Of a stretch of 64,000 nucleotides of DNA, positions 17,983 through 27,398 are shown one piece after another. The notes below the pieces were generated by a model. The model was not told where the DNA came from. It did no database searches and saw only the letters and a list, made by a program, of their open reading frames with translations. This stretch comes from DATGJX01 sp963830545. GTDB taxonomy: Bacteria > Vulcanimicrobiota > Vulcanimicrobiia > Vulcanimicrobiales > Vulcanimicrobiaceae. Location of the stretch: assembly GCA_963830545.1 (NCBI GenBank), contig CAWHMK010000001.1:1488001-1552000 (forward strand), written 5' to 3'. The stretch's first letter is position 1; each line of letters starts with the position of its first letter. Made by a program: the position numbers and the translations under genes.

Positions 17983-20900
17983 GTGCCGGACACGATGGTT
18001 CAGATAACGCTTCCCGAGATGGGAGAGTCGGTCACGGAAGGCTCGATCGTGGAGTGGCGCAAGAAGGTCGGTGATTTCGTCGCCGAGGGCGATCCGCTCG
18101 TCGAAGTCACGACGGACAAAGTGGACGTCGAGGTTCCCGCTACGGCATCCGGCGTCATCAAGCAAATATTGGTTTCGGAAGGGGCGACCGTCGGCGTCGG
18201 CGCCGTGCTCGCCGAAATCGACACGTCGGGGACCTCTGACGGTGCGCCGGTCGCAAAGGTCTCCGAGCCTGTTCAGACGCGTGAGCCGAAGATCGTAACC
18301 ATAACTCTACCCGAGATGGGCGAATCCGTTACCGAAGGCTCGATCGTCGAGTGGCAGAAGCACGCCGGCGATTTCGTGAACGAAGGCGATCCCATCGTCA
18401 GCGTCACGACGGATAAAGTGGACGTCGAAGTTCCGGCCATCGCGTCCGGCGTCATCCTGAAGATCGTTGCGGCGGAGGGGGCGAGAGTTGCGGTCGGCGC
18501 GCCGCTTGCGCAGATCGACGCCAACGCTTCGGTACCGGCAGCAGCTCCGAAAAGTGCTCCACAGCCCGCAAAAACGAACGGCGCGTCCGTCTCTCCAACG
18601 GCTGCGGCCGTCACCGCCGGCGATGTGAACGCAACGGCGCAAGCGCGTCGCATCGCTCGCAAGATGCAAATCGATCTGCATCGCGTGAAAGGCAGCGGCC
18701 CCCAAGGCCTGGTGCTCCGCAGCGACGTCGACTCGCAAGGACCCGCACTTCGGCAAGATCGCGACGGTTCCGCACGGACCGCGCAGCCGCAGTTACCGCC
18801 GCTTTCCGTGGAAGCGAAAGTCACGCACTCAAGGGGCCGGCTGCGGCGCTGACCGGCTACATGGAACAGAGTCTTACGATCCCGACCGCGACGAGTTTTC
18901 GCACGCTGGCGGTCGACGTACTCGACGCGCGACGCAAAGAACTCAACGGCGCGATCAAGAACGCGGGCCGCACCGAGAAGATTTCGTTCACGCACGTCAT
19001 CGCGTACGCACTCGTGCGCGCCGCGCACGACATGCCGTTCATCACGCATCATTTCCGCCGCGACGGCGATCGACCGGTGCGCGTCGAGCCCGGCATTCAT
19101 CTGGGACTCGCGGTAGATGCGGAACGCAAAGACGGCACGCGTTTCCTCGTCGTGCCGGTCATCAAGAACGCCGATGCGCTCGATTTCGTGCAGTTCCGCG
19201 CGAAATACGAACAACTCGTCGCGAAGGCGCGCGAGAACAAACTCACCGCCGACGAGCTGCAAGGCGCGTCGTTCACGCTGACCAACCCCGGCGGCATCGG
19301 CACCTCCGCGTCGGTTCCGCGGCTCATGGCGGGGCAAGGGGCAATCATCGCAGCGGGCGCCATCGGCTATCCGCCCGGATTTGCGAACGCGAACGAAGCG
19401 GCGCTCAAGGCGCTCGGCGCGAGTAAAATCATGCAGATGACCTCGACGTACGATCATCGCGTCATTCAGGGCGCGCAGTCCGGCGAGTATTTGCGCGGAG
19501 TCGACGATCTGCTGCAGGGCAAGAATGGTTTTTATGAAGCGCTGTTCGCATCGCTCGGACTGCAAGCCGGCCCTGCGCCGCAACTGCAAACCAGTGCGAT
19601 GCCTGCGCTCGTCACGGCGCAAGCGGAAACGCAAGCACATGCCGCCGCGCCATCCGACGAGATGCTGCGCGCCGTGGCTGCCGGCATGGCGATCGTCGCG
19701 GCATATCGAACGCACGGACATCTGGCGGCGACATTGGATCCGCTCGGCATGCCGCCGATCGGCGATCCGTCGCTCGAGCCCGCGAACTGGGGGCTGACGC
19801 CCGCGCTGCAATCCGCGATTCCGGCCTCGGTGCTGCGCGTGAAAGTGCCGGGCAATACGCTTGCCGAGGTGTTGCCGCGTCTGCGCGAAACGTACAGTTC
19901 GACGATCGCGTACGAAGTCGAGCACATCTCGAACACGGAGCAGCGGGAGTGGCTGCGCGACGTCATCGAGTCGGGGAAGCATCGGATCGCGATCTCGAAC
20001 GATCGCAAGATCGAGCTGCTCAAACGGCTTACGCGCGTCGACGTGTTCGAACGCTATCTCCGCAAGACGTTCCTCGGACAGAAGACGTTCTCGGGCGAGG
20101 GTCTCGACGTGATGATCCCCATGCTCGAGGAGATGCTCGAACTGCTGGCTTGCGAAGGCACCTCGCATGCGGTTCTCGGCATGGCGCATCGCGGCCGTCT
20201 CGCCACGATCGCACACGTCGTCAACATGCCGTACGAGGAAATCCTCGCGGAATTCGAGGCAGCGCACGAACGCGGCGAAGTCGGCGCGGACGACATTACC
20301 GGCGACGTGAAGTATCATCACGGCGCAATGGGCACGTACCGCTGCAGCGACGGCAAAGTAATAGCGGTAACGCTTGCGAATAATCCGAGTCACTTGGAAG
20401 CCGTCGACCCGGTGGTGGAAGGCAGCACGCGCGCGCTGCAGACGGATCATTCTCATGCAATCGCTTTGCAAGACGCCCGCAAGGCCGCGCCGATATTGAT
20501 TCACGGTGACGCAGCGTTCATGGGACAAGGCATCGTCGCCGAGGTCTTCAACCTGCAGTCTCTGCCGGGCTATCAAACCGGCGGCACGGTGCACATCATC
20601 GCGAACAATCAGGTGGGCTTTACCACCGATCCCCGCGACTCGCGTTCGACGCGGTACGCGTCCGATCTGGCAAAGGGTTTCGACGTTCCGATCGTCCATG
20701 TCAACGCCGACGACGTCGACGCGTGCATCTGGGCGGCGAATCTCGCAATCGAATTCCGCAAGCAGTTTGCGCGTGACGTACTGATCGAAATCATCGGCTA
20801 CCGCCGCTTCGGCCACAACGAGCAGGACGAGCCGGCCTACACGCAACCGGGCATGTACGATCGCATCAAGAATCATCCCAGCGCGCGCGAGCTGTTTGCA

Positions 20901-22229
20901 AACAAGCTCGTCGCGCAGGGCGTGCTCGGCAAAGAGCAGGTCGACGAACTCGTTTCCGAAGCCACGGCGCGGCTTCAGGAAGCGCACCGGACCGTCAAAG
21001 GCAAGCACGACGTCGCCGGCATGCTCGCGAAAATCGATCTCAAAGCGCCGATCGACGCCGCGCACCTGGAAAAGGTGAGCAAAGAACAACTGCTCGAGTG
21101 GAGCAAGGATCTCGTCGCCGTGCCGAGCGGCTTCAACGTCAACAGAAAACTCGTTACGCAATTCGAGCGGCGCAAGACGCTCATCGCCGAGAAAGGCGTC
21201 GTGGACTGGGGCATGGCCGAAGCGCTCGCCTTTGCCTCGCTTCTTTCCGTGGGAACGCCGGTCCGCATCACCGGCCAGGACACCGAACGCGGAACGTTCA
21301 GCCACCGGCACGCGGTGCTGCACGATCCCCAAAACGAAGGACGCTACGTTCCGCTGCAGCATCTGCGCAGCGCCAAGGCGTCGTTCGAAATCTATAACAG
21401 CCCGCTGTCCGAATATTCGTGCGTCGGATTCGAGTACGGCTACAGCGCTTCCGTACCGAAGGCGCTCGTGCTTTGGGAAGCGCAGTTCGGCGACTTCAAT
21501 AACGGGGCGCAAGTCATCATCGATCAATTCATAGTCGCCGGCCAAGCGAAATGGGGTCAAACGGCGCGCTTGACGCTGCTGTTGCCGCACGGGTACGAAG
21601 GCATGGGCCCCGAACATTCCAGCGCGCGATTGGAACGCTTCCTGCAACTTGCCGCCGAGGGCAATTTGCGCGTCGCGAACCTCTCGACCGCGACGAACTA
21701 CTATCATGTGCTGCGTCAGCAGGCGACGGTGCCGCAGCCGGTTCCGCTGGTGATCATGACCCCCAAATCGCTGCTGCGAGCGGAATCTGCCGGCGGCCGC
21801 ATCGACGAGATGGTGGACGGCAAGTTCCATCCGGTCATCGACGATCCGAACGTTACCGACAAGAACAGCGTCGAACGCCTGCTGCTGTGCACAGGAAAAA
21901 TCTATCACGATCTCGTCGCGCACGAGATGTACGGGAAGTTGGCGAAGACGGCCATCGTGCGGATCGAGCTGCTGTCTCCCCTGCCGTACATCGAAATCAA
22001 CGACGTCATCGCGACGTATCCGAACCTCAAGAAGCTCGTGTGGGTGCAGGAGGAGCCGAAGAACATGGGCGCGCGCGCCTACGTGCGCCGGCGCCTGATC
22101 GAACGCAAGCGCGACACGCTTGAGATCGATTACGTCGGCCGCCCTTACCGCGCGTCGCCATCCGAAGGATATCCGGGCGCGCACGCGGTCGAGCAGGAGC
22201 GGCTGCTCAAAGAAGCGCTGACCGAATAG
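17983..22229 (+). CDS. multifunctional 2-oxoglutarate dehydrogenase: two lipoyl domains, E2 and E1 in one chain (frameshift near 18828)
   Basis: About 1,415 aa from GTG 17983, with AGGAG ten bases upstream. Order: lipoyl domain 1 (about 5-80) and lipoyl domain 2 (about 105-180), each with the lipoylated Lys in TTDKVDVEVP; a peripheral-subunit-binding domain (ATAQARRIARKMQIDLHRVK); E2 acyltransferase (SLTIPTATSFR; active-site DHRVIQG as in actinobacterial Kgd/OdhA); then thiamine-dependent E1 (GMAHRGRLATIAHV, HGDAAFMGQGIVAE, QDTERGTFSHRHAVL, EFGYSA-like FEYGYSASVPKAL). The break is at CACTC (18826-18830); adding G gives CAGCTC and KVTQLKGPAAALTGYMEQ. It converts 2-oxoglutarate to succinyl-CoA with an E3 not in this window. 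Known Kgd/OdhA fusions lack lipoyl domains. Confidence 0.88.
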
Positions 22230-22230
22230 G

Positions 22231-22611
22231 ATGAGCGATCGCTTCGAGCGCGGCGAGCAATTGATGCGGCAGATCGACGGCGAGCGGGTCACCGACAATC
22301 TGATCGCGCGCTATTCCGGCATTGCGCCCGATTTCACGCGGTATCTCGTCGAGTTCGCGTTCGGGGAAATCTACGCGCGCGAAGGCGATCTCAAACAGCG
22401 CGAATTGATCGCGATTGCTTCGCTGGCAACGATGGGCGGCTGCGACCCGCAGCTGGAAACGCACGTGCACGGCGCATTCAACGTGGGTCTGACCGAAACG
22501 GAAATCGTCGAAGCGGTGATGACCCTCATCCCGTACGTGGGATTTCCGAAGGCGCTGAGCGCGATGAGCATCGTCAAGCGCGTAGCGGACAAGCGCTTGG
22601 CTCGGCCGTAA
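22231..22611 (+). CDS. carboxymuconolactone decarboxylase family protein
   Basis: 126 aa, one all-helical CMD domain: FTRYLVEFAFGEIYARE, KQRELIAIASLATMGGC, LETHVHGAFNVGLTETEIVEAVM. It has the His and Glu pattern of the 4-carboxymuconolactone decarboxylase branch and lacks the CxxC of AhpD-type peroxidases. The gene begins one base after the E1 stop, so it is almost certainly co-transcribed with the dehydrogenase. No other protocatechuate genes are near, so its reaction is open. Confidence 0.8.
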   Translation: MSDRFERGEQLMRQIDGERVTDNLIARYSGIAPDFTRYLVEFAFGEIYAREGDLKQRELIAIASLATMGGCDPQLETHVHGAFNVGLTETEIVEAVMTLIPYVGFPKALSAMSIVKRVADKRLARP

Positions 22612-22636
22612 TTTTCGAGAACGGGTACATGAAAGC

Positions 22637-22924
22637 ATGGCGCACTTGTGCCGTGCTCTTTACGCAATAGCGCTTGCAGCCGTAACCGCCCGCGCGGGTT
22701 TGACCGTCACATGGAATACGCGGCCGCCCGCGCCTTCCGCGCGCGCTGCGGTATCCGCTGCGGTCGTGCGCACGGGAACGGTTTCCGCGGTGCACGGAAC
22801 ACGCGTGGTGCTGCATCTGAACGACGGCAGCACGCGCGTATTCCTCGCCACACCGGAGGAAGCGCGCGAGCTGCAAGGGCTCGTGGGTACCGTCATCCGG
22901 TACCGTGCCGGCGCTATTCCATGA
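22637..22924 (+). CDS. small exported protein of unknown function
   Basis: 95 aa. N-terminal signal-like stretch (LCRALYAIALAAVTARAG), then a short beta-rich part (VVRTGTVSAVHGTRVVLHLNDGSTRVFLATPEEARELQGLVG) resembling an OB or SH3-like barrel of the kind found in small periplasmic proteins. I do not recognise the family. It overlaps the 3' end of the peptidase on the other strand by 11 bases, which is acceptable for convergent genes. Confidence 0.5.
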   Translation: MAHLCRALYAIALAAVTARAGLTVTWNTRPPAPSARAAVSAAVVRTGTVSAVHGTRVVLHLNDGSTRVFLATPEEARELQGLVGTVIRYRAGAIP

Positions 22925-25064
22925 GTTTCATCGTAAAATAGGTCCACCCGAGCGCGCTCGTTCTCGCGTCCTCTTTGAGGTTTGCGCCTGCGCCGTGACC
23001 GCCTTCGGTGACTTCATAGAAGAGGTATGGAACGTGCATCGACGCGAGCTTCGCCGCGAATTTGCGCGCGTGCTGCGGCCCGACGCGGTCGTCTTTGGTC
23101 GTCGTCCAAATGAACGGTTCGGGATAAGCGACGCCCGCTCGCAGATTCTGATACGGTGAAATCTTTGCCAGAAACGCCCGTTCCGCAGGAACCGACACGC
23201 TGCCGTACTCGCCGACCCACGATGCGCCCGCCTCGATTTTTTCGTAGCGAAGCATGTCGAGCAGCGGCACTTCTATTTGCACGGCGTTCCACATCTCCGG
23301 ATGCTGCGTGAACTCCACGCCCATCAGCAATCCACCGTTCGATCCCCCGACGATGCCCAGATGGCGCGGATCGGTGATCTTGCGCGCAATCAGATCCTTG
23401 CCGACGGCATAGAAATCGTCGTAGATCCGCTGGCGGTGGGTCTTCAGTCCGGCTTCGTGCCAGGCCGGCCCGAACTCACCGCCTCCGCGAATGTTTGCCA
23501 AGACGAAGACGCCGCCGCGTTCGAGCCATAACTTGCCGGTCGTGCCGGAGTAGAACGGCGTCATCGAAATTTGAAAGCCGCCGTACGCTTCGAGCACCGT
23601 CGGATTCATGCCGTCCGAACGCATGTTTTTCGGACGAACGATGAAATACGGAATCTTCGTACCGTCCTTGGACGTCGCTTCGCGCTGCTCGACGACGTCC
23701 TTCGATGCATCGAACTCCGAGGGCAGGGCTTTGAGCCGTTCCGGACCACCGCTCGCGGCATCGGCGGTATACAGTGTGGTCGGAAGCAAAAATCCACTGG
23801 CCGAAAGAAAAATGCGGTCGTCGTGGAGGTTCGTGTCGACGATGTCGATCGACGCGTCCTCGGGCAGATCGAGGCGCCGTTTCGACCAGCCGCCGCCGGC
23901 CGCCGGCGCGTAAACGAACGCGCGACCGCGCACGTTCTGATAGATCGTGAGAACGAGATCGTCTTTGGTTGCAGAGACGCTGTCCAAGAACTCGCGCGCT
24001 CCCGGCGCGTAGACGAGCGCGGCGCGCAGATTTCCCGGCTGGGTTTGCGCCTGAGCGAGATCCACGGAAACCAGCGAACCTTCCTTGAACGACTTGCCGT
24101 TCGCCGTCCAATTCTGATTCAGAGTAAACAATAATCGTCCGCCGACCATTCCGCTGACGTCGCTCTTCACCGGAACGTCGAGTTTTTCGAAGCCGGAAGG
24201 CGTGACCAAGTACGACTCGTTCGTGAAGAACGTGACGTTGCGCCGAATCAGTACGGCCTGGTGACCACTACCGTCCTGAACGGTGACCGGGCCGACGCCC
24301 ACGTCGCTCGGCCGGCCTCGAAATACTTCGGTTGCCGATGAAAGCGGCTCGCCCCGGCGCAAACGTTTGACGACGTACGCGTAACCGGACGCCGTGAGCT
24401 GGCCGGGCTGCCACGCGCGCGATACGAGCAGCGTGTTTTCGTCGATCCACGCGACGTCTTGCTTTTCACGCGGAAGCACGAAACCGCCGGGAACGAATTT
24501 CCGCGTGGAGAGATCGAATTCGCGAAGCGTGACGGCGTCTTCGCCCCCGTCCGAGAGCGAAATCATGCAGCGCTGTTCCTGCGGCTCCTCGCAGTCGGCC
24601 CCTTTCCACACCCAGTTCGCATGTTCGCTCTTCGCGAGCGCGTCCAGATCGAGCACGGTCGTCCACGACGGCGAAGCGCTGCGATAGCTTTGCAGCGACG
24701 TGCGCCGCCAAATCCCGCGCACGTGCTCGGCATCCTGCCAGAAGTTGTAGACTGCGCCGTCGAGATAGCGCGGATACGGGATGCGCGCTTCCGATTCGTC
24801 GATCTTCAGCGCCTGTGAGTACAGCGTGCTATAGTGCCGATCGCCTTCGAGAACCGGCAGCGAGCGGGCGTTTTGCGAGCGAACCCACGCCATCGCGCGC
24901 GCTCCGTCTTTGTTCTCGAGCCACAGAAACGGATCCGAACCGTTCGGACCGACGGCGGGAGCGCTCGCGACGGTTCTTTGCGCGCGCTCCGGCCACGGCG
25001 CGGCGGCAGCCAAGATCGCAACCGCAAGAGCTGCCGTTACGAGTGTCTGAAGCGTATTCTTCAC
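22914..25064 (-). CDS. prolyl oligopeptidase family serine peptidase (S9A), exported
   Basis: 716 aa. Signal peptide (LVTAALAVAILAAAAPWPERAQ). N-terminal seven-bladed propeller (about 60-420), then the alpha/beta-hydrolase domain. Catalytic triad motifs: Ser in GIVGGSNGGLLMG, Asp in TTTKDDRVGPQHAR, His in EGGHGAGANLKED; YGGFQISMTPFYSG and LANIRGGGEFGPAWHEAG are typical of S9A. It cleaves short proline-containing peptides in the periplasm. It overlaps the LOG gene upstream by four bases (ATGA). Confidence 0.93.
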   Translation of the reverse strand: MKNTLQTLVTAALAVAILAAAAPWPERAQRTVASAPAVGPNGSDPFLWLENKDGARAMAWVRSQNARSLPVLEGDRHYSTLYSQALKIDESEARIPYPRYLDGAVYNFWQDAEHVRGIWRRTSLQSYRSASPSWTTVLDLDALAKSEHANWVWKGADCEEPQEQRCMISLSDGGEDAVTLREFDLSTRKFVPGGFVLPREKQDVAWIDENTLLVSRAWQPGQLTASGYAYVVKRLRRGEPLSSATEVFRGRPSDVGVGPVTVQDGSGHQAVLIRRNVTFFTNESYLVTPSGFEKLDVPVKSDVSGMVGGRLLFTLNQNWTANGKSFKEGSLVSVDLAQAQTQPGNLRAALVYAPGAREFLDSVSATKDDLVLTIYQNVRGRAFVYAPAAGGGWSKRRLDLPEDASIDIVDTNLHDDRIFLSASGFLLPTTLYTADAASGGPERLKALPSEFDASKDVVEQREATSKDGTKIPYFIVRPKNMRSDGMNPTVLEAYGGFQISMTPFYSGTTGKLWLERGGVFVLANIRGGGEFGPAWHEAGLKTHRQRIYDDFYAVGKDLIARKITDPRHLGIVGGSNGGLLMGVEFTQHPEMWNAVQIEVPLLDMLRYEKIEAGASWVGEYGSVSVPAERAFLAKISPYQNLRAGVAYPEPFIWTTTKDDRVGPQHARKFAAKLASMHVPYLFYEVTEGGHGAGANLKEDARTSALGWTYFTMKLME

Positions 25065-25618
25065 GTGCTTTTCTCCGTTCGCAGCAGTAAAAGGTCCAGT
25101 AATTTCTCGACGGTATCCGCCGAGCGAACCAACGCGCGGTTCGCCGGGGTTACGAACCCCTCGCGAACCATCTTATCGAAGAGTGCGAGCAGTTCGTCGT
25201 AATATCCGTCGGGATTGAGCAGTCCGACGGGTTTGACGTGGATGCGCAGCTGCGCCCACGTCAGAATTTCACAAAACTCGTCCATCGTTCCAAAGCCGCC
25301 GGGAAGCGCGACGAACGCATCGCTCAGATCCGCCATCAGCGCTTTTCGTTCGTGCATGCTCGCAACCACGTGCAATTGAGCCAGTCCGCCATGCGCGATT
25401 TCCTCGGTAGCGAGCGCCTGCGGGATAACGCCGATAACCTCCGCACCGGCAGCCAGTGCGGCATCCGCAATGACGCCCATCAGCCCGACGCGCCCGCCGC
25501 CATACACGATGCCGAGGTTTCGTCCGGCGATGCGCCGCGCGACGCAAGCGGCAAGGTCGACGTAACGCGAACCGTTGCCGGTGTGCGCGCCGCAGAAGAT
25601 CCCCACGCGTTGCCCCAT
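25061..25618 (-). CDS. LOG-family protein (nucleoside 5'-monophosphate phosphoribohydrolase)
   Basis: 185 aa with the family motif ALPGGFGTMDEFCEILTWAQ (PGGxGTxxE, catalytic Glu) and GIVYGGGRVGLMGVIADAAL; MHERKALMADLSDAF precedes it. LOG proteins split the base from nucleotide monophosphates; in plants and some bacteria this activates cytokinins, but most bacterial members are nucleotide-salvage or unknown. Start ATG 25618; the divergent SUI1 gene begins within tens of bases. Confidence 0.9.
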   Translation of the reverse strand: MGQRVGIFCGAHTGNGSRYVDLAACVARRIAGRNLGIVYGGGRVGLMGVIADAALAAGAEVIGVIPQALATEEIAHGGLAQLHVVASMHERKALMADLSDAFVALPGGFGTMDEFCEILTWAQLRIHVKPVGLLNPDGYYDELLALFDKMVREGFVTPANRALVRSADTVEKLLDLLLLRTEKST

Positions 25619-25629
25619 TCCGCGCGCGT

Positions 25630-25917
25630 TTGGCGGGGCGCTCGCCGCGGCCTGCCGAAGCCGCGAACGTGAAAAATCGCGTACCCGATGACGGCATCGT
25701 TCGCGTGATGCGCGAACGGCGGCGCGCGAGCGTCGTGACGATCGTCACCGGATTGCAGCAGCGCGAACTCGACGAAACGGCGAAAACACTCAAACGTTTG
25801 TGCGGCAGCGGCGGCACCGCAAAGAACGGCGTCGTGGAAATTCAGGGCGATCATCGCGAGAAAATCGTCGCACTTCTGCAGGCGCAGGGCCGAACCGTCA
25901 AAAAAGCGGGAGGCTGA
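25630..25917 (+). CDS. SUI1/eIF1-like translation factor (YciH type)
   Basis: Up to 95 aa from TTG 25630; GTG 25669 (VKNRVPDDGIVRV) would give 82 aa and leaves more room for promoters between it and the divergent LOG gene. The SUI1 core is plain: VVTIVTGLQQRELDETAKTLK, RLCGSGGTAKNGVVEIQGDHREKI. These small proteins bind the ribosomal P site region and influence start-codon choice in archaea and eukaryotes; the bacterial role is less clear. Confidence 0.85.
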   Translation: MAGRSPRPAEAANVKNRVPDDGIVRVMRERRRASVVTIVTGLQQRELDETAKTLKRLCGSGGTAKNGVVEIQGDHREKIVALLQAQGRTVKKAGG

Positions 25918-25926
25918 GACTCGCGC

Positions 25927-27207
25927 ATGCGTGAACCGCCCGGCCCGGGCATGTGGCAAACGTACCGGCGTTTACGCGGCACGCCGCTGCGCGCGTTTCC
26001 CACGTTCTTGGCAGAGTTGCAGCGCGCATACGGCGACGTCGTAGCGTTTCGCGTGCCCTGGCGCCGCTTCTGTTTCTTGAACGATCCCGCGGCCATCAAA
26101 GAAGTGCTCGTGACGCAGCAGCACGCGTTCGTCAAATCGGAAGGCACCCGCGCGATGCGCGAACTTCTCGGCGAAGGACTTGTGACGAGCGAGGAGCCGC
26201 TTCACCGGCGCATGCGCCGCATCGTGCAGCCGGCCTTTCACCGCGAGCGAATCGCCGCATACACGGACGTTATGCGTGAATACGCGCAGGCTTGGAAACC
26301 GCCGCCCGGTGCGTTCGACATGCACGCGGAAATGATGGAACTCACGCTGCGCATTGCGTCCAAGACGTTGTTCGGAGCGGATGCCGGCGCGCAAGCGGAT
26401 CGCGTGGGCGCGGCGCTGCATGAAGTGGTCACCGTTTTCCCGGACGTGCTGGGTCCGTTCGGCGCGATCAAAAGACGCCTGCCGGTGCCGCCGACGTTGC
26501 GTTTTCGAAAAGCGCGCCGCGTTCTCGATGCAATCGTTCTCGAGCTCATCGCGCAGCGCCGGTCGAGCGGCGAGGATCGCGGAGACGCACTTTCCATGCT
26601 TCTCGCTTCGCGCGACGAAGATACGGGGGAGGGTTTGAGCGACGCGCACGTGCGCGACGAGGTCATGACGCTGTTCGTTGCAGGCCACGAAACGACGGCG
26701 AATGCGCTCACGTGGGCGTGGTATTTGCTGGCGAGGAACGCTACTGTTCGCGAACGGCTGCGCGCGGAGCTGGCGCGAGATCCGCAGACGCCATACCTGG
26801 ACGCGGTTTTGAACGAAACGTTGCGGCTCTATCCGCCGGCCTGGATCTTGGGCCGCGATGCAACCGGCGACGTCGAGATCGGCTGTTGGCGCATTCACAA
26901 AGGCGCGACCGTCTTGATGAGCCAGCTGGTGCTGCATCGCAGCGCGCGGTACTTCGACGATCCCGAACGATTCCGCCCGGAGCGATGGATGGAGGCGCGG
27001 ACGTTGCCGCAGTTTGCGTACTTTCCGTTCGGCGGCGGTGCGCGCAAATGTTTGGGCGATCAGTTTGCATGGAGCGAGGCTCGCATCGAATTGGGTCTTT
27101 TGGCCTTGCGGCACCGCTTCGATTTGGAACCCGGAGCGTTCGTCGAACCGGATCCCGTCATCACGCTGCGCCCGAGCGGTCCGGTACTGATGCGGGCGGG
27201 TGCGTGA
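25927..27207 (+). CDS. cytochrome P450
   Basis: 426 aa soluble P450. I-helix oxygen-binding motif VAGHETTANAL, K-helix ExxR in NETLRLYPPAW, meander PERFRPERW, and the haem loop FPFGGGARKCLGDQFA with the thiolate Cys. N-terminal PPGPGMWQTYRRLRGTPL fits bacterial class enzymes resembling the CYP3/4-like bacterial group (CYP102/CYP110-like). No ferredoxin or reductase gene is adjacent, so its electron donor is elsewhere. Substrate unknown. Begins nine bases after the SUI1 stop. Confidence 0.93.
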   Translation: MREPPGPGMWQTYRRLRGTPLRAFPTFLAELQRAYGDVVAFRVPWRRFCFLNDPAAIKEVLVTQQHAFVKSEGTRAMRELLGEGLVTSEEPLHRRMRRIVQPAFHRERIAAYTDVMREYAQAWKPPPGAFDMHAEMMELTLRIASKTLFGADAGAQADRVGAALHEVVTVFPDVLGPFGAIKRRLPVPPTLRFRKARRVLDAIVLELIAQRRSSGEDRGDALSMLLASRDEDTGEGLSDAHVRDEVMTLFVAGHETTANALTWAWYLLARNATVRERLRAELARDPQTPYLDAVLNETLRLYPPAWILGRDATGDVEIGCWRIHKGATVLMSQLVLHRSARYFDDPERFRPERWMEARTLPQFAYFPFGGGARKCLGDQFAWSEARIELGLLALRHRFDLEPGAFVEPDPVITLRPSGPVLMRAGA

Positions 27208-27356
27208 CGTTCGCAGATTCTTCTCAGAGGCATGTCAGGATATCCCGTGACAGCAGCATTCCGGCGGAGGATGGCAACGGCGGCCTGCCGTTTCGCGCAC
27301 CTCGCTGCTGTGGGCAGAAACGCCGGCTAAGGAGACTCCGAGGGGCGCATGCAGCG

Positions 27357-27383
27357 GACCCGGCGATGTGCCGGGTCTGTTGT
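27357..27383 (+). terminator. hairpin between P450 and kamA genes
   Basis: GACCCGG at 27357-27363 pairs with CCGGGTC at 27371-27377 over a seven-base loop, followed by a modest T-rich run (TGTTGTCGTCT). It probably ends P450 transcription and may work for kamA from the other side. The remaining 27208-27356 has some pairing potential but no gene I can defend; a Cys-rich minus-strand reading ending at 27235 is noted among the findings. Confidence 0.45.
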
Positions 27384-27398
27384 CGTCTATTCGGATCC

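Noticed and set aside
18273..22298. A 1,341-codon open frame antisense to the 2-oxoglutarate dehydrogenase gene
   Set aside because: It mirrors the sense gene in a GC-rich codon register, has no recognisable domain and is Arg/His-rich filler; the sense strand carries full E2 and E1 motifs.
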